A DNA stretch of 63,407 nt from Pseudomonadota bacterium (GTDB taxonomy: Bacteria > Pseudomonadota > Gammaproteobacteria > Burkholderiales > Burkholderiaceae_C): positions 1 through 63,407 of the forward strand of contig JAJZTW010000017.1 in the NCBI GenBank assembly GCA_021847345.1, in the 5' to 3' direction. Below are positions 1-7,960 of the stretch, piece by piece (position 1 is the stretch's first letter; each line of letters begins with the position of its first letter). A model generated the notes under the pieces. That model ran no database searches, had not been told where the DNA came from, and was given only the letters and a program-made list of their open reading frames with translations. Both the position numbers and the translations under genes were made by a program.

Positions 1-1154
1 CGACCCTGCGCATCGGGAACTTCCTCAGCCACCTGCAAAAGGCCCTGAGCCACGCGGTGCAGAGGTTGAACACCGCGCCGGTGGTGGCGCTGCCGCTGCG
101 CCAGAGGTACCGAGGGTGGATCGCCGACGGGCGCGTCGCCTTTGTCTACCAGCCGATCATCGACCTGCGCAGCGGGCAGCTGCGCAAGTTGGAGGCGCTC
201 GCACGCCTGCTCGACGATCAGGGCCGCTTCGTGACCCCCGACCGCTTCCTGCCGGCCTGCGGCAACGAGGAGCTGTTCGCCATCCTCGAAAAGGGGCTCG
301 AGCAGGCCTGTGTCGACTCGAAGCGCCTGGCCGACGCGGGCCTGCATGCCTCCATCGCGTTGAATTTCCCGGCCGAGGGCATCGGCGACGCGCGTTGCGA
401 GCGCTCGATCCTGCGCGCCATGGAGCATTGCCGCGGACATGGCGCGCACCTGGAGCTGGAACTGCTCGAAAGCCGCGAGGGCACCGACACCGACGAGCAT
501 CGCCAGGCCTTTCTGCAAAAGCTGCGCGAAGCCGGAGTGGGACTGGCCGAGGACGACCTGGGCTCCGGCCACAGTTCGCTGCTGCGCCTGGATCAGTACG
601 CCTTCGACGAGGTCAAGATGGACCAGGGGCTGGTGCGTGGCGCGACCGAGCGCCCCCAGCGCGCGCTCGAGTTCATGCTGTACCTGACGCGCCTGGTCCA
701 CGCCTTCGACATGCGCCTGACGGTGGAGGGGCTCGAGCATCGCGGCCTGATCGAAGGCGCCGTGATCCTCGGCGCGGACCATGGGCAGGGATACGCAATC
801 GCGCGTCCCATGTCCATCCACGACGTCCCGGCCTGGCACCGGGACTTCCGCTACGACGTGGACCCGCACCGTCCGCGGACCGCGCTGGGGGCGTTGGCCA
901 CCTACCTGCTGTGGGACATGCAGGCCATGGGAGCGCCCGAGCAGCAAGGCGCCGCAGTCGCGCTGGACGCGCGCCAGACCGTGGAACTGTTCATCGTCGA
1001 GCGCGGCCTGGAGGCCAGCGAACTGGCCAGGCTGCTGGCCGAGCACTTCGACGGCAAGGGCGCCGTGCGGTCACGGCTGCGCGCGCACGTGATCGAAGGT
1101 TTCACCCGGGTCTGGTTCGAGGAGATGGGCGGCGGCTCGCGCAGGCCCGCCTGA
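1..1154 (+). CDS. EAL-domain protein, 3' part of a gene cut by the window edge
   Basis: The reading frame is open from base 3, so the true start lies outside the window; a GTG at 57 is only an internal codon. The visible part begins with a helix like the end of a GAF domain, then an EAL domain for c-di-GMP hydrolysis. The EAL signature is intact (KLEALARL), as are the later DDLGSG and EGLEH stretches and the Lys in VKMDQ. A roughly 100-residue C-terminal extension follows the EAL domain. Both the preceding helix and this extension resemble the 1338-residue protein at 17284-21300, so the missing N-terminus may carry GAF/GGDEF modules too. That reconstruction is inference; the phosphodiesterase fold is well supported. 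Confidence 0.85.
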   Translation, partial: TLRIGNFLSHLQKALSHAVQRLNTAPVVALPLRQRYRGWIADGRVAFVYQPIIDLRSGQLRKLEALARLLDDQGRFVTPDRFLPACGNEELFAILEKGLEQACVDSKRLADAGLHASIALNFPAEGIGDARCERSILRAMEHCRGHGAHLELELLESREGTDTDEHRQAFLQKLREAGVGLAEDDLGSGHSSLLRLDQYAFDEVKMDQGLVRGATERPQRALEFMLYLTRLVHAFDMRLTVEGLEHRGLIEGAVILGADHGQGYAIARPMSIHDVPAWHRDFRYDVDPHRPRTALGALATYLLWDMQAMGAPEQQGAAVALDARQTVELFIVERGLEASELARLLAEHFDGKGAVRSRLRAHVIEGFTRVWFEEMGGGSRRPA

Positions 1155-1182
1155 GACGGCCTTCCCGCGCAGCGGGTCGGCG

Positions 1183-1770
1183 CTACGTCGCGCGCCGCAG
1201 CGCATTCGCGAACGCATCGGCCGACATCACGTCGGCCTGGCGCGGGAACACCTTGTCCATCAGCACACGGTGCACCTGGGCGTCGGCGTCGAGGCAGCAG
1301 TCGTCGATCACGCTGAGGCGATAGTCGAGGTCGGCCGCCTGACGAAGGGTCGACAGCACGACGCCGGAGGTCGCGATTCCGGTGAGCACCAGGTGCTGGA
1401 TCCTGTGCGCGCGCAGGATGACCTCGAGGTCGGAGCCGCTGAACGCCGAGACGCGGCGCTTGTACACCACGACCTCACCCGAGCCGGGTGCGAGTTCCGG
1501 GTGCACCTGTTCGTCGACCAGTCGGCCGTGGGCCTTGACCTGGCTGAAGATCGGGCTGGCGTCGCCGATCTCGGGGTGACCGGCGCGGAAGCCGACGACC
1601 ACGTACAGCACCATGACTCCGGCGTCGCGTGCGGCCTGTCGCAGCATGCGCAAGCTGGTCAGCAATCCGGCGCCTTGCCGCGCATCGCGCATGGCCACGA
1701 TCGAAGGCTGCACATCCATGATCAGCAGCGCGGTCTCGCTGGCGACGATCGGGCGGGAGGTTTCGGGCAT
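1183..1770 (-). CDS. Isochorismatase-fold protein lacking the usual catalytic Cys
   Basis: A 195-residue protein of the isochorismatase/cysteine hydrolase superfamily. The catalytic Asp (LIMDVQP) and Lys (VVYKRRVSAF) are present. At the position where nicotinamidase-like members carry Cys, the sequence reads TSGVV, so Gly replaces the nucleophile, as in true isochorismatases. A Cys-dependent amidase reaction is therefore unlikely, and a hydrolase acting on a vinyl ether or another substrate is possible. The ATG is clear. It is followed 46 bp upstream by the minus-strand UPF0149 gene, possibly co-transcribed. The substrate cannot be named from sequence. Confidence 0.85.
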   Translation of the reverse strand: MPETSRPIVASETALLIMDVQPSIVAMRDARQGAGLLTSLRMLRQAARDAGVMVLYVVVGFRAGHPEIGDASPIFSQVKAHGRLVDEQVHPELAPGSGEVVVYKRRVSAFSGSDLEVILRAHRIQHLVLTGIATSGVVLSTLRQAADLDYRLSVIDDCCLDADAQVHRVLMDKVFPRQADVMSADAFANALRRAT

Positions 1771-1816
1771 CGGGAGCGGGCTCGCTGCGGGTGGATCGGG
1801 GAGGGGCGTCGCCGCT

Positions 1817-2416
1817 TCAGGCTTGCTGCGCCAGCCAGTATTCGTGCATGGCCAGCACGGCTTCGGGAATTTGCAGCGACAGTTGCTCGCGCGCGGCCAG
1901 GGTCGCGGTCAGCGCCTGCTGCTGCGGCGCGAAGTCCTCGTCGCCGAGCAGGCGGATCGGGCGCAGCCAGGCCTGGCCCTGTTCGCTCGCCAGCAAGGGC
2001 TGCCAGTCGGCTTCGCACAGCTTGATCCCGGCGATGAAGCCGCAGGCCCAGATCTGCGCGTCGTCGCGCTCGACGCCAAGGTCCTGGAAGGTCGACCACA
2101 GCGGAACCATGAACGGGCCGTCCGGATCCTCGAGCCTGGCCGCGATGTCGCGGGCCAGGCGCTCGATCAGCCCGACGATTCGCCGCATCCTGCGCGGGTC
2201 CTTGGTGCGGGGTGTCATGTCGCTGAAGTCCTCGCCCCACACACGGGGCATCCAGCGCGCGGCGGGTACCTCGGTGGGGCCGACGGCCAGCGCATGCAGA
2301 TAGCCGTCGAGCATGTCGAGGGTCATGCTGTCCTCGACTCCGGCATACAGCAGGAAGTCGTCGAGCTCGTCGAGCTCCTTGTCGGAAAGAGCGGCGTGAA
2401 GTGGCGCGGGATTCAT
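1817..2416 (-). CDS. YecA/UPF0149 family protein
   Basis: A 199-residue acidic protein with the UPF0149 (YgfB/YecA) pattern: an N-terminal helix pair, then LDGYLHALAVGP and WMPRVWG, then a mid-protein helix with CGFIAGIKL. Family members are small cytoplasmic helical proteins, some with a C-terminal zinc-binding SEC-C tail; this one lacks that Cys-rich tail. Function is poorly defined for the family. Its ATG faces the sensor kinase gene transcribed the other way, so the two share a control region at about 2417-2627. Confidence 0.85.
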   Translation of the reverse strand: MNPAPLHAALSDKELDELDDFLLYAGVEDSMTLDMLDGYLHALAVGPTEVPAARWMPRVWGEDFSDMTPRTKDPRRMRRIVGLIERLARDIAARLEDPDGPFMVPLWSTFQDLGVERDDAQIWACGFIAGIKLCEADWQPLLASEQGQAWLRPIRLLGDEDFAPQQQALTATLAAREQLSLQIPEAVLAMHEYWLAQQA

Positions 2417-2507
2417 GGAACTGCACTGTAGTGGATTGCCGGCGTTCGTCGGCCGGCATCAGCCCGACGCGGCGACCATTGCCGAAGCCGCCGGATTGCG
2501 GGTAACC

Positions 2508-2521
2508 TTGATCTGCATCAG
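2508..2521. promoter_or_regulatory. Possible FNR/ANR-type box upstream of the sensor kinase
   Basis: The sequence TTGATCTGCATCAG matches the FNR consensus TTGAT-N4-ATCAA at nine of the ten defined positions. It lies between the divergent UPF0149 and NarX-like genes, about 107 bp before the chosen kinase start. If real, it would tie expression of the sensor pair to low oxygen. No FNR-type regulator gene is visible in the window. Confidence 0.45.
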
Positions 2522-2627
2522 GTTTCGGCGCATGGTGGCCGCAGCAAAATTTGCTGACCTCGCGGTGAACATGCGCCGACGAGCAGCCGCCGCGGTGCCC
2601 GATGCGGGTCGCCGCGGGATCCGATCC

Positions 2628-4643
2628 ATGCATTCCCAAGCGTTGCCCGTGGTGGCTTCGCAACATTCGTTGGACCGTCGCGCCGAACCACGCGGGCCGT
2701 CCCCGGCCCGAACATCCGACCCGATCCGCGTGCTGCTGCTGCAGCCCGCGGGCGATTCCCGCCTGCTCGAAGCACGCGTCGCCGACGGCCTGGTCAGCGG
2801 CCGTGCGCCGTGGCCGCCGGCGCCGGGGCAGACGCCGGACTGGCGCGCGCGCGACTGGGACCTGGTGCTGGCAAGCCTGCCGGGCGGGCACGGGGCCGAG
2901 CAACTGCTCGACGAGCTGCAGCGGAGTTCACCGGCGCTGCCGCTGATCGTGCTGGGCGACGGAATCGATCCCGCGCGCGAGAGGGCCTTGTTGCAGGCAG
3001 GCTGCGCCGAGGTGCTGGGCGGCGCGCGCTGCGAGCTGCTGCCCGAACTCATCCGGCGCGTGTGGCGCGCGGCTCGCGAGCGCGACGCGCTGGCGCGCAT
3101 GCGCGAGGAACTATCGCGGTCTGCGCAGCGATTCGAGGCCGTGTTCGCCCACGCACCGACCGCGGTGCTGGTGGCCGACGCGCACACCCTGCGCGTGAGC
3201 GAGGCCAACCCGATGGCGCTGCGCATGTTCGACGTCGACGCCGCCACCATGGCGTCGCGGCCGCTGTCGGGCTGGATCGAGGCCGGCGACAGGGCGTTGT
3301 TCCACGAGGCGCTGCAGCGCGTGCTGGTGCTGCGAGAGCAGCGCGTGCGGGTCGAGCTGCGCCTGCGCCGCAGCGACTCGAGCCTGTTCTGGGGGGACAT
3401 GAGTCTGGGCTGCCTGGATTCGTCGTCCAGCGCCACGCCGAGCCTGGTGGTCAACCTGCTCAACATCAGCCTGCACAAGCAGGCGCAGGCCGCCGCCGCC
3501 GGCATGCAGGCCGAGCTCGAGCTGCGGGTGCGTGACAAGACCGCCGACCTGCTCGCCCAGCGCCGGCGCCTGGAGGCGCTGTACTCCATCAGCTCGATGG
3601 TCGCGGCGGCCCCGTCGCTCGCGCAACTGGCTGGCGACTTCGTCTCCGCGCTTCGCGAGCTCGGCGCTGCCGACGCCGTGGTGCTGCGCGACTGCACGGT
3701 GGAGGGCGAGCCCGGCGAGGTGCTCGCCGCCTGCGGCGCGGCGTTCGACGCGAATGCCCGCGACGCCGCGCGCCAGCAGGTCGACGTTCGGCATGGCGCG
3801 CATGTGCTCGAGCTGCGCGCGCATGGCCGTGCGCCGGCGCGCGGCGCCCTGCAGCGCCTCGTGCGCGTGCCGGTGGCGGCGCAGCGTCGCCTGCTGGCGG
3901 TGGTCGACCTCGGCTATGCCCGGGCGGCGAGCGTGCCCAGCCCGGAGGACCTGCCGCTGCTGGAGGCCGCGGCCGGGCACCTGGCGGCCGGGCTCGAGGC
4001 GCTGCGCAGCTCGGCGCTGGAGCGCGAGGCGGCGGTGACCCAGGAGCGCGGCCTGCTGGCGCGCGAGCTGCACGACTCGATCGCCCAGGCGCTGGCCTTC
4101 ATGAACATCCAGCTGGAACTGTTGCGCGCGGCGCTGCGCGCCGACGACCCGGCGCGCGTCGCGGCGGCGCTCGACGAACTCGAGGCCGGCCTGCGCGAAA
4201 GCACCGAGGACGTGCGCGAGCTGCTGCTGCATTTCCGAACGCGAAGCAGCGCCGAGGACATCGCGCCGGCGATCCGCAGCACCGTGCAGAAGTTCGAGCT
4301 GCAATGCTCGGTTCCCGTCAGCCTGGAAATCGACACGCGCGGGCGGGCGATGGACGCCGACGTGCAGGTGCAGTTGCTGCACATCCTGCAGGAGGCGCTG
4401 TCCAACGTGCGCAAGCATGCCCGTGCGTCGACAGTGGTGGTGAGCGTGTCGAGCGTGCCGCACTGGCGCTTCGAGGTGCGCGACGATGGCGTCGGCTTCG
4501 ACGCCGAGGCACTTGGGCAGGGAGGACGCGCGCAGGTCGGGATGCAGATCATGCGCGAGCGCGCGGCGCAGATCGGCGCCACGGTGCAGGTGCGCTCGGC
4601 GCCGGCCGCGGGCACCGAGGTGCTGATCGAACTGGGGGGATGA
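2628..4643 (+). CDS. NarX/NarL-family sensor histidine kinase (pseudo-receiver, PAS, GAF, HisKA_3, HATPase)
   Basis: A soluble sensor kinase of about 671 residues with no membrane segment. Residues about 25-140 resemble a receiver fold without its phosphoacceptor Asp. A PAS domain (about 160-290), a coiled coil and a GAF-like domain (about 310-460) follow. The HisKA_3 dimerisation helix has ARELHDS with the phosphorylated His near 482, then an HATPase with NVRKH and DDGVGFD. I chose the ATG at 2628 because translation upstream to 2415 looks non-coding and runs across the control region. The gene overlaps the response regulator by four bases (ATGA), so they form a two-component pair. The signal is unknown. 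Confidence 0.9.
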   Translation: MHSQALPVVASQHSLDRRAEPRGPSPARTSDPIRVLLLQPAGDSRLLEARVADGLVSGRAPWPPAPGQTPDWRARDWDLVLASLPGGHGAEQLLDELQRSSPALPLIVLGDGIDPARERALLQAGCAEVLGGARCELLPELIRRVWRAARERDALARMREELSRSAQRFEAVFAHAPTAVLVADAHTLRVSEANPMALRMFDVDAATMASRPLSGWIEAGDRALFHEALQRVLVLREQRVRVELRLRRSDSSLFWGDMSLGCLDSSSSATPSLVVNLLNISLHKQAQAAAAGMQAELELRVRDKTADLLAQRRRLEALYSISSMVAAAPSLAQLAGDFVSALRELGAADAVVLRDCTVEGEPGEVLAACGAAFDANARDAARQQVDVRHGAHVLELRAHGRAPARGALQRLVRVPVAAQRRLLAVVDLGYARAASVPSPEDLPLLEAAAGHLAAGLEALRSSALEREAAVTQERGLLARELHDSIAQALAFMNIQLELLRAALRADDPARVAAALDELEAGLRESTEDVRELLLHFRTRSSAEDIAPAIRSTVQKFELQCSVPVSLEIDTRGRAMDADVQVQLLHILQEALSNVRKHARASTVVVSVSSVPHWRFEVRDDGVGFDAEALGQGGRAQVGMQIMRERAAQIGATVQVRSAPAAGTEVLIELGG

Positions 4644-5365
4644 GCGTGGATCGAGCCACCGGGCCTGGGCTGCCCGCGCCGTTGCAGGTCTTGCTGGTCG
4701 ACGACCATGCGCTGTTTCGCCGCGGGCTGGCCGCACTGCTGGGCGAGCAGCCCGACATGCGCATCGTCGGCGAGGCCGGTGATGTCAACGAGGCCCTGCG
4801 CCTGGCGGCGGGGCTGCAACCCGATCTGATCCTGCTCGACAACCACCTGCCCGGCGTGGCGGGGGTGGATGCCATCGAATCCCTGCGGCGCGAGGCCCCG
4901 CGGGCGCGGGTGCTGATGCTGACGGTGAGCGAGTCGGCCGATGACCTGCGCAGCGCGCTGCGCAGCGGTGCCGCCGGTTATGTGCTGAAAAGCGGCGCGC
5001 CGGCCGAACTGCCGGAGGCGATGCGGCGTGCCTCGCGCGGCGAGACGGTCATCGGGCCGGGCCTCGCCGGCAAGGTCATGCAGGCCTTCGACGCCGGATC
5101 CGCGCGCCCGCCGCGACCCTTGCCCGACGAGCTGCCGGCGCCGCCCGCGGTGCCGGCCTTCCGCTCGCTGGGCGAGCGCGAGACCGAGGTCGCGCTGGCC
5201 ATCGCCCGCGGCGCCAGCAACAAGCGCATCGCGCTCGACCTGGACATGGCCGAGGCTACCGTCAAGGCGCATGTGCGCGTGATCCTGCGCAAGCTGGGGC
5301 TGAGTTCGCGGGTGCAGATCGCGGTGCTCGCGAGCCGGGGCCTGCCGGATATCCCGAAGGACTAG
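4640..5365 (+). CDS. NarL/FixJ-type response regulator
   Basis: A 241-residue regulator: an N-terminal receiver with the acidic pair (LLVDDHALF), phosphoacceptor Asp in LILLDNHLP, Thr in MLTVSE and Lys in YVLKSG. It is followed by a Pro-rich linker and a C-terminal LuxR-type helix-turn-helix (ERETEVALAIARGASNKRIA). It should be phosphorylated by the kinase encoded just upstream, with which it overlaps by four bases, and bind DNA. The targets are unknown; the adjacent chemotaxis-type genes starting about 115 bp downstream are obvious candidates. Confidence 0.92.
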   Translation: MSVDRATGPGLPAPLQVLLVDDHALFRRGLAALLGEQPDMRIVGEAGDVNEALRLAAGLQPDLILLDNHLPGVAGVDAIESLRREAPRARVLMLTVSESADDLRSALRSGAAGYVLKSGAPAELPEAMRRASRGETVIGPGLAGKVMQAFDAGSARPPRPLPDELPAPPAVPAFRSLGERETEVALAIARGASNKRIALDLDMAEATVKAHVRVILRKLGLSSRVQIAVLASRGLPDIPKD

Positions 5366-5479
5366 TCCTTGCGGGCGCGGGCAAGCGCCTTGTGGTCGAT
5401 GGTGCGGGCGCGTTCGCGCTCCTAGAGTGGTGTCCATGGGCAGGCCTTGTTCGTGCCGGCCCTTCGAGACATCGCCGCC

Positions 5480-6328
5480 GTGACCCTCCAGCCCTCGTCC
5501 CCGCCCATCGCCCCAGCCAGCGGCTTCGTGGTCACGGAACGCGACTTCCAGCGGGTGTGCGGCTGGCTGCGCCAGCAGTGCGGAATGGACTACCGCGACA
5601 ACAAGCGCGACCTGCTCGAGCACCGCATGCGGCGCATCTGCGAACGCGCCAACCTGGGTTCGATGCAGGAACTGGCCGAGCGCCTGGAACAGGGCAGCGA
5701 CACCGCGCTGAGCCTTGCGGTGCTGCACGGAGCATCGACCAACCACACCTATTTCTACCGCGAGCCGCAGGTGCTGACGGTGTTCGCGCAGACGGTGCTT
5801 CCGGCGCTGCCGCGCGGCGAGCTGCGCATCTGGAGCGCGGCTGCCTCGTCGGGCGACGAGGCCTACACCGTGGCCATGATCGCAGCCGAGGTGCTGGGGC
5901 TCGACGTGGCGCGGGCCTCGCTTTCGATTCTCGGCACGGACATCAGTCCGGTGATGATCGACGCCGCCGAGCAGGCGATCTACCCGGCCTCGCGCCTGAA
6001 CTCGCTGCCTCCGGCGCTGCGCGAACGCTACCTGGAGCGCCTGGGCGACGGCAGCTACCGGGTCGGCGGCACGCTGCGCGCCATGTGCACCTTCCGGCGG
6101 CTCAACCTGAAGGCGCGACCGCTTCCGTTCCAGCGCAGTTTCCACGTCGTGTTCTGCCGCAACGTGCTGTATTACTTCGATCGCGCGCAGCAGCGCGCCA
6201 CGGTGGAGGCGATCTACGACGTCACCGAACCCGGCGGCTGGCTGCTGACCAGCGTCACCGAGCCGCTGCGCGACCTGGACACCCGCTGGGTGCAGGTGCA
6301 GGGCGGTGTCTACCGCAAGGCGCAGTGA
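5480..6328 (+). CDS. cheR: CheR-type chemoreceptor methyltransferase
   Basis: S-adenosylmethionine-dependent glutamate methyltransferase for chemoreceptors. The N-terminal helical CheR domain (FQRVCGWLRQQCGMDY to LEHRMRRIC) precedes the Rossmann domain with HTYFYRE, WSAAASSGDEAY (SAM-binding loop) and FCRNVLYYF. No clear Shine-Dalgarno decides the start: GTG 5480 gives about 282 residues starting just before the CheR domain, and an in-frame TTG at 5447 is also possible. It is followed immediately by cheB. The receptor encoded at 7961 ends in a motif fitting CheR docking, which supports a functional link. Confidence 0.9.
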   Translation: MTLQPSSPPIAPASGFVVTERDFQRVCGWLRQQCGMDYRDNKRDLLEHRMRRICERANLGSMQELAERLEQGSDTALSLAVLHGASTNHTYFYREPQVLTVFAQTVLPALPRGELRIWSAAASSGDEAYTVAMIAAEVLGLDVARASLSILGTDISPVMIDAAEQAIYPASRLNSLPPALRERYLERLGDGSYRVGGTLRAMCTFRRLNLKARPLPFQRSFHVVFCRNVLYYFDRAQQRATVEAIYDVTEPGGWLLTSVTEPLRDLDTRWVQVQGGVYRKAQ

Positions 6329-6329
6329 C

Positions 6330-7442
6330 ATGGCAGGCCTTGCCGCGCTCCGGGTGCTGGTGGTCGATGCCGCGGCCGACACGCGCCGCCTGCTGTGCGA
6401 CGCAGTCGGCGCCGATGCCGGCCTGGAGCTGGTCGGCGAGGCGGGCGACGCGTGGGCCGCGCGCGACCTGCTGGTCGAGCAGGAGCCCGACGTGATCCTG
6501 CTCGACCTGGACCTTCCGCGAATCGACGGCCTGGAGTTCCTGCGGCGCTACATGCGCACGCTGCCCACGCCGACGGTGGTGCTGGACGGCGGGCGCGCCG
6601 GCGATCGCCAACGCGTCGCAGAGGCTCTGGCGAGCGGCGCCAGCTGCGCGGTGGCGCGCCCGCACGCCGCCGACCCGGCCCGCGCGCGGCGCCAGTTGCG
6701 ACTGATCACGGCACGCCTGAAGGCTGCCGCCGGGCGCGACCTGCGGCAGCCGGCGCGGCGCCCGCCCACCGAGCCCTTCGACGCCCCCGGGCTGGCCGGC
6801 AGCCACGTCATCGCGGTCGGCTCGTCGACCGGCGGCGTCGAGGCGCTGAGTCAGTTGCTGCCAGGCTTCGACCAGCGCTCGCCGGCCATGCTCATCGTGC
6901 AACACATGCCCGCGGGGTTCACGGCGTCGCTGGCGCGACGCCTCGACGCGCTGGGTGAACTGCGGGTGCGCGAGGCGCGCGACGGCGACCGCGTGCTGCC
7001 CGGCCAGGCGCTGTTGGCGCCCGGCGGGGCCCGGCACATGGTGCTGGCGCGCGTGGGCGCGCAACTGCGCGTGCGCCTGGTCGACGGCGACCCGGTGAAC
7101 TACAGCCGCCCGTCGGTGGACGTGCTGTTCGAGTCGGTCGCCGAGCAGGCCGGGGCGCGCGCCGCGGCCATTCTGCTGACCGGCATGGGCAGCGACGGCG
7201 CGGCGGGCATGTTGTCCATCCGGCGTCGCGGCGGCCACACGGTGGCGCAGGACGAGGCCACCAGCGCCGTGTTCGGCATGCCGCAGATGGCGCGTCGCCT
7301 CGGCGCCGCCGAGGCGGTGGCGCCGCTGTTGTCGATCCCGGCGACGCTTTCGCGCCTGATGACCCGGCCCGCCGCGGCCAACGCGGCGCGGCTTTCACAA
7401 ACAGGAGAAGTTGATGAACCAGGAAGACGAAACGGAGCGTAG
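6330..7442 (+). CDS. cheB: CheB-type receptor methylesterase with atypical receiver
   Basis: A 370-residue protein with an N-terminal receiver and C-terminal methylesterase/glutamine deamidase. The esterase triad is visible: Ser in GSSTGG, His in QHMPAG and Asp in TGMGSDGA. The receiver keeps the phosphoacceptor in LLDLDLP, but the usual acidic pair is reduced (VVDAAADTRR) and the segment after it is atypical, so phosphorylation may be weak or absent. The ATG lies one base after the cheR stop. The 3' end overlaps the cheW start by 29 bases, indicating one transcript with the neighbouring chemotaxis genes. Confidence 0.92.
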   Translation: MAGLAALRVLVVDAAADTRRLLCDAVGADAGLELVGEAGDAWAARDLLVEQEPDVILLDLDLPRIDGLEFLRRYMRTLPTPTVVLDGGRAGDRQRVAEALASGASCAVARPHAADPARARRQLRLITARLKAAAGRDLRQPARRPPTEPFDAPGLAGSHVIAVGSSTGGVEALSQLLPGFDQRSPAMLIVQHMPAGFTASLARRLDALGELRVREARDGDRVLPGQALLAPGGARHMVLARVGAQLRVRLVDGDPVNYSRPSVDVLFESVAEQAGARAAAILLTGMGSDGAAGMLSIRRRGGHTVAQDEATSAVFGMPQMARRLGAAEAVAPLLSIPATLSRLMTRPAAANAARLSQTGEVDEPGRRNGA

Positions 7443-7938
7443 TGGCTTCACGCCCGACGAGGAATACACCGAACTGGTGTTTCGCGACGACGACAACGTC
7501 GACGACATGTACCTGACCTTCGGCGTGGCCACCGAGGAATACGGCATCGGCATCGGCTACGTCACCGAGATCGTGAGCATGCAGCACATCGTGCAGCTGC
7601 CGGAGTCGGCGCCCGCGATCAAGGGGGTGATCAACCTGCGGGGCAAGGTCATCCCGGTCATGGACCTGCGGCTTCGCTTCGGGCTCGCGCCCAAGGAATA
7701 CACGGAGCGCACGGTGATCATCGTGCTCAGCGTGGAGGACGTGCCGGTCGGCCTGGTGGTCGACCACGTCAGCGAGGTGCTCGAGATTCCCCCGACCCAC
7801 ATCGACACCGCCGTACGCATGGGAGGACAGGGCGCCTCCCTGGTACGCGGATTCGGCAAGCAGGCCAATCGGTTCGCGGCGATCGTGGACGTCGAGCGCA
7901 TGCTCGCCGGCCAGCTGCTGCCGGCCAGTATTCATTGA
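7414..7938 (+). CDS. cheW: CheW-type coupling protein
   Basis: A 174-residue CheW domain protein ([22 protein letters not shown], then [15 protein letters not shown] and the ERTVIIVL strand) with an acidic N-terminal extension of about 30 residues. CheW links receptors to CheA kinase. Start chosen at ATG 7414, preceded by an AGGAG ribosome site ending 7 bases upstream; the TTG just before it is less likely. It overlaps cheB and is followed 22 bp later by the receptor gene. No cheA is present in the window, so the kinase partner must be encoded elsewhere. Confidence 0.93.
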   Translation: MNQEDETERSGFTPDEEYTELVFRDDDNVDDMYLTFGVATEEYGIGIGYVTEIVSMQHIVQLPESAPAIKGVINLRGKVIPVMDLRLRFGLAPKEYTERTVIIVLSVEDVPVGLVVDHVSEVLEIPPTHIDTAVRMGGQGASLVRGFGKQANRFAAIVDVERMLAGQLLPASIH

Positions 7939-7960
7939 AATTCAGTGCAAGGAGTACATC

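Noticed and set aside
2415..2627. N-terminal extension of the NarX-like kinase from an ATG at 2415
   Set aside because: The extra residues look random, the ATG overlaps the opposite gene's start, and the FNR-like box lies inside.
3914..6382. Minus-strand frame opposite the response regulator and cheR
   Set aside because: It crosses three recognised plus-strand genes and their boundaries; translation is low complexity.
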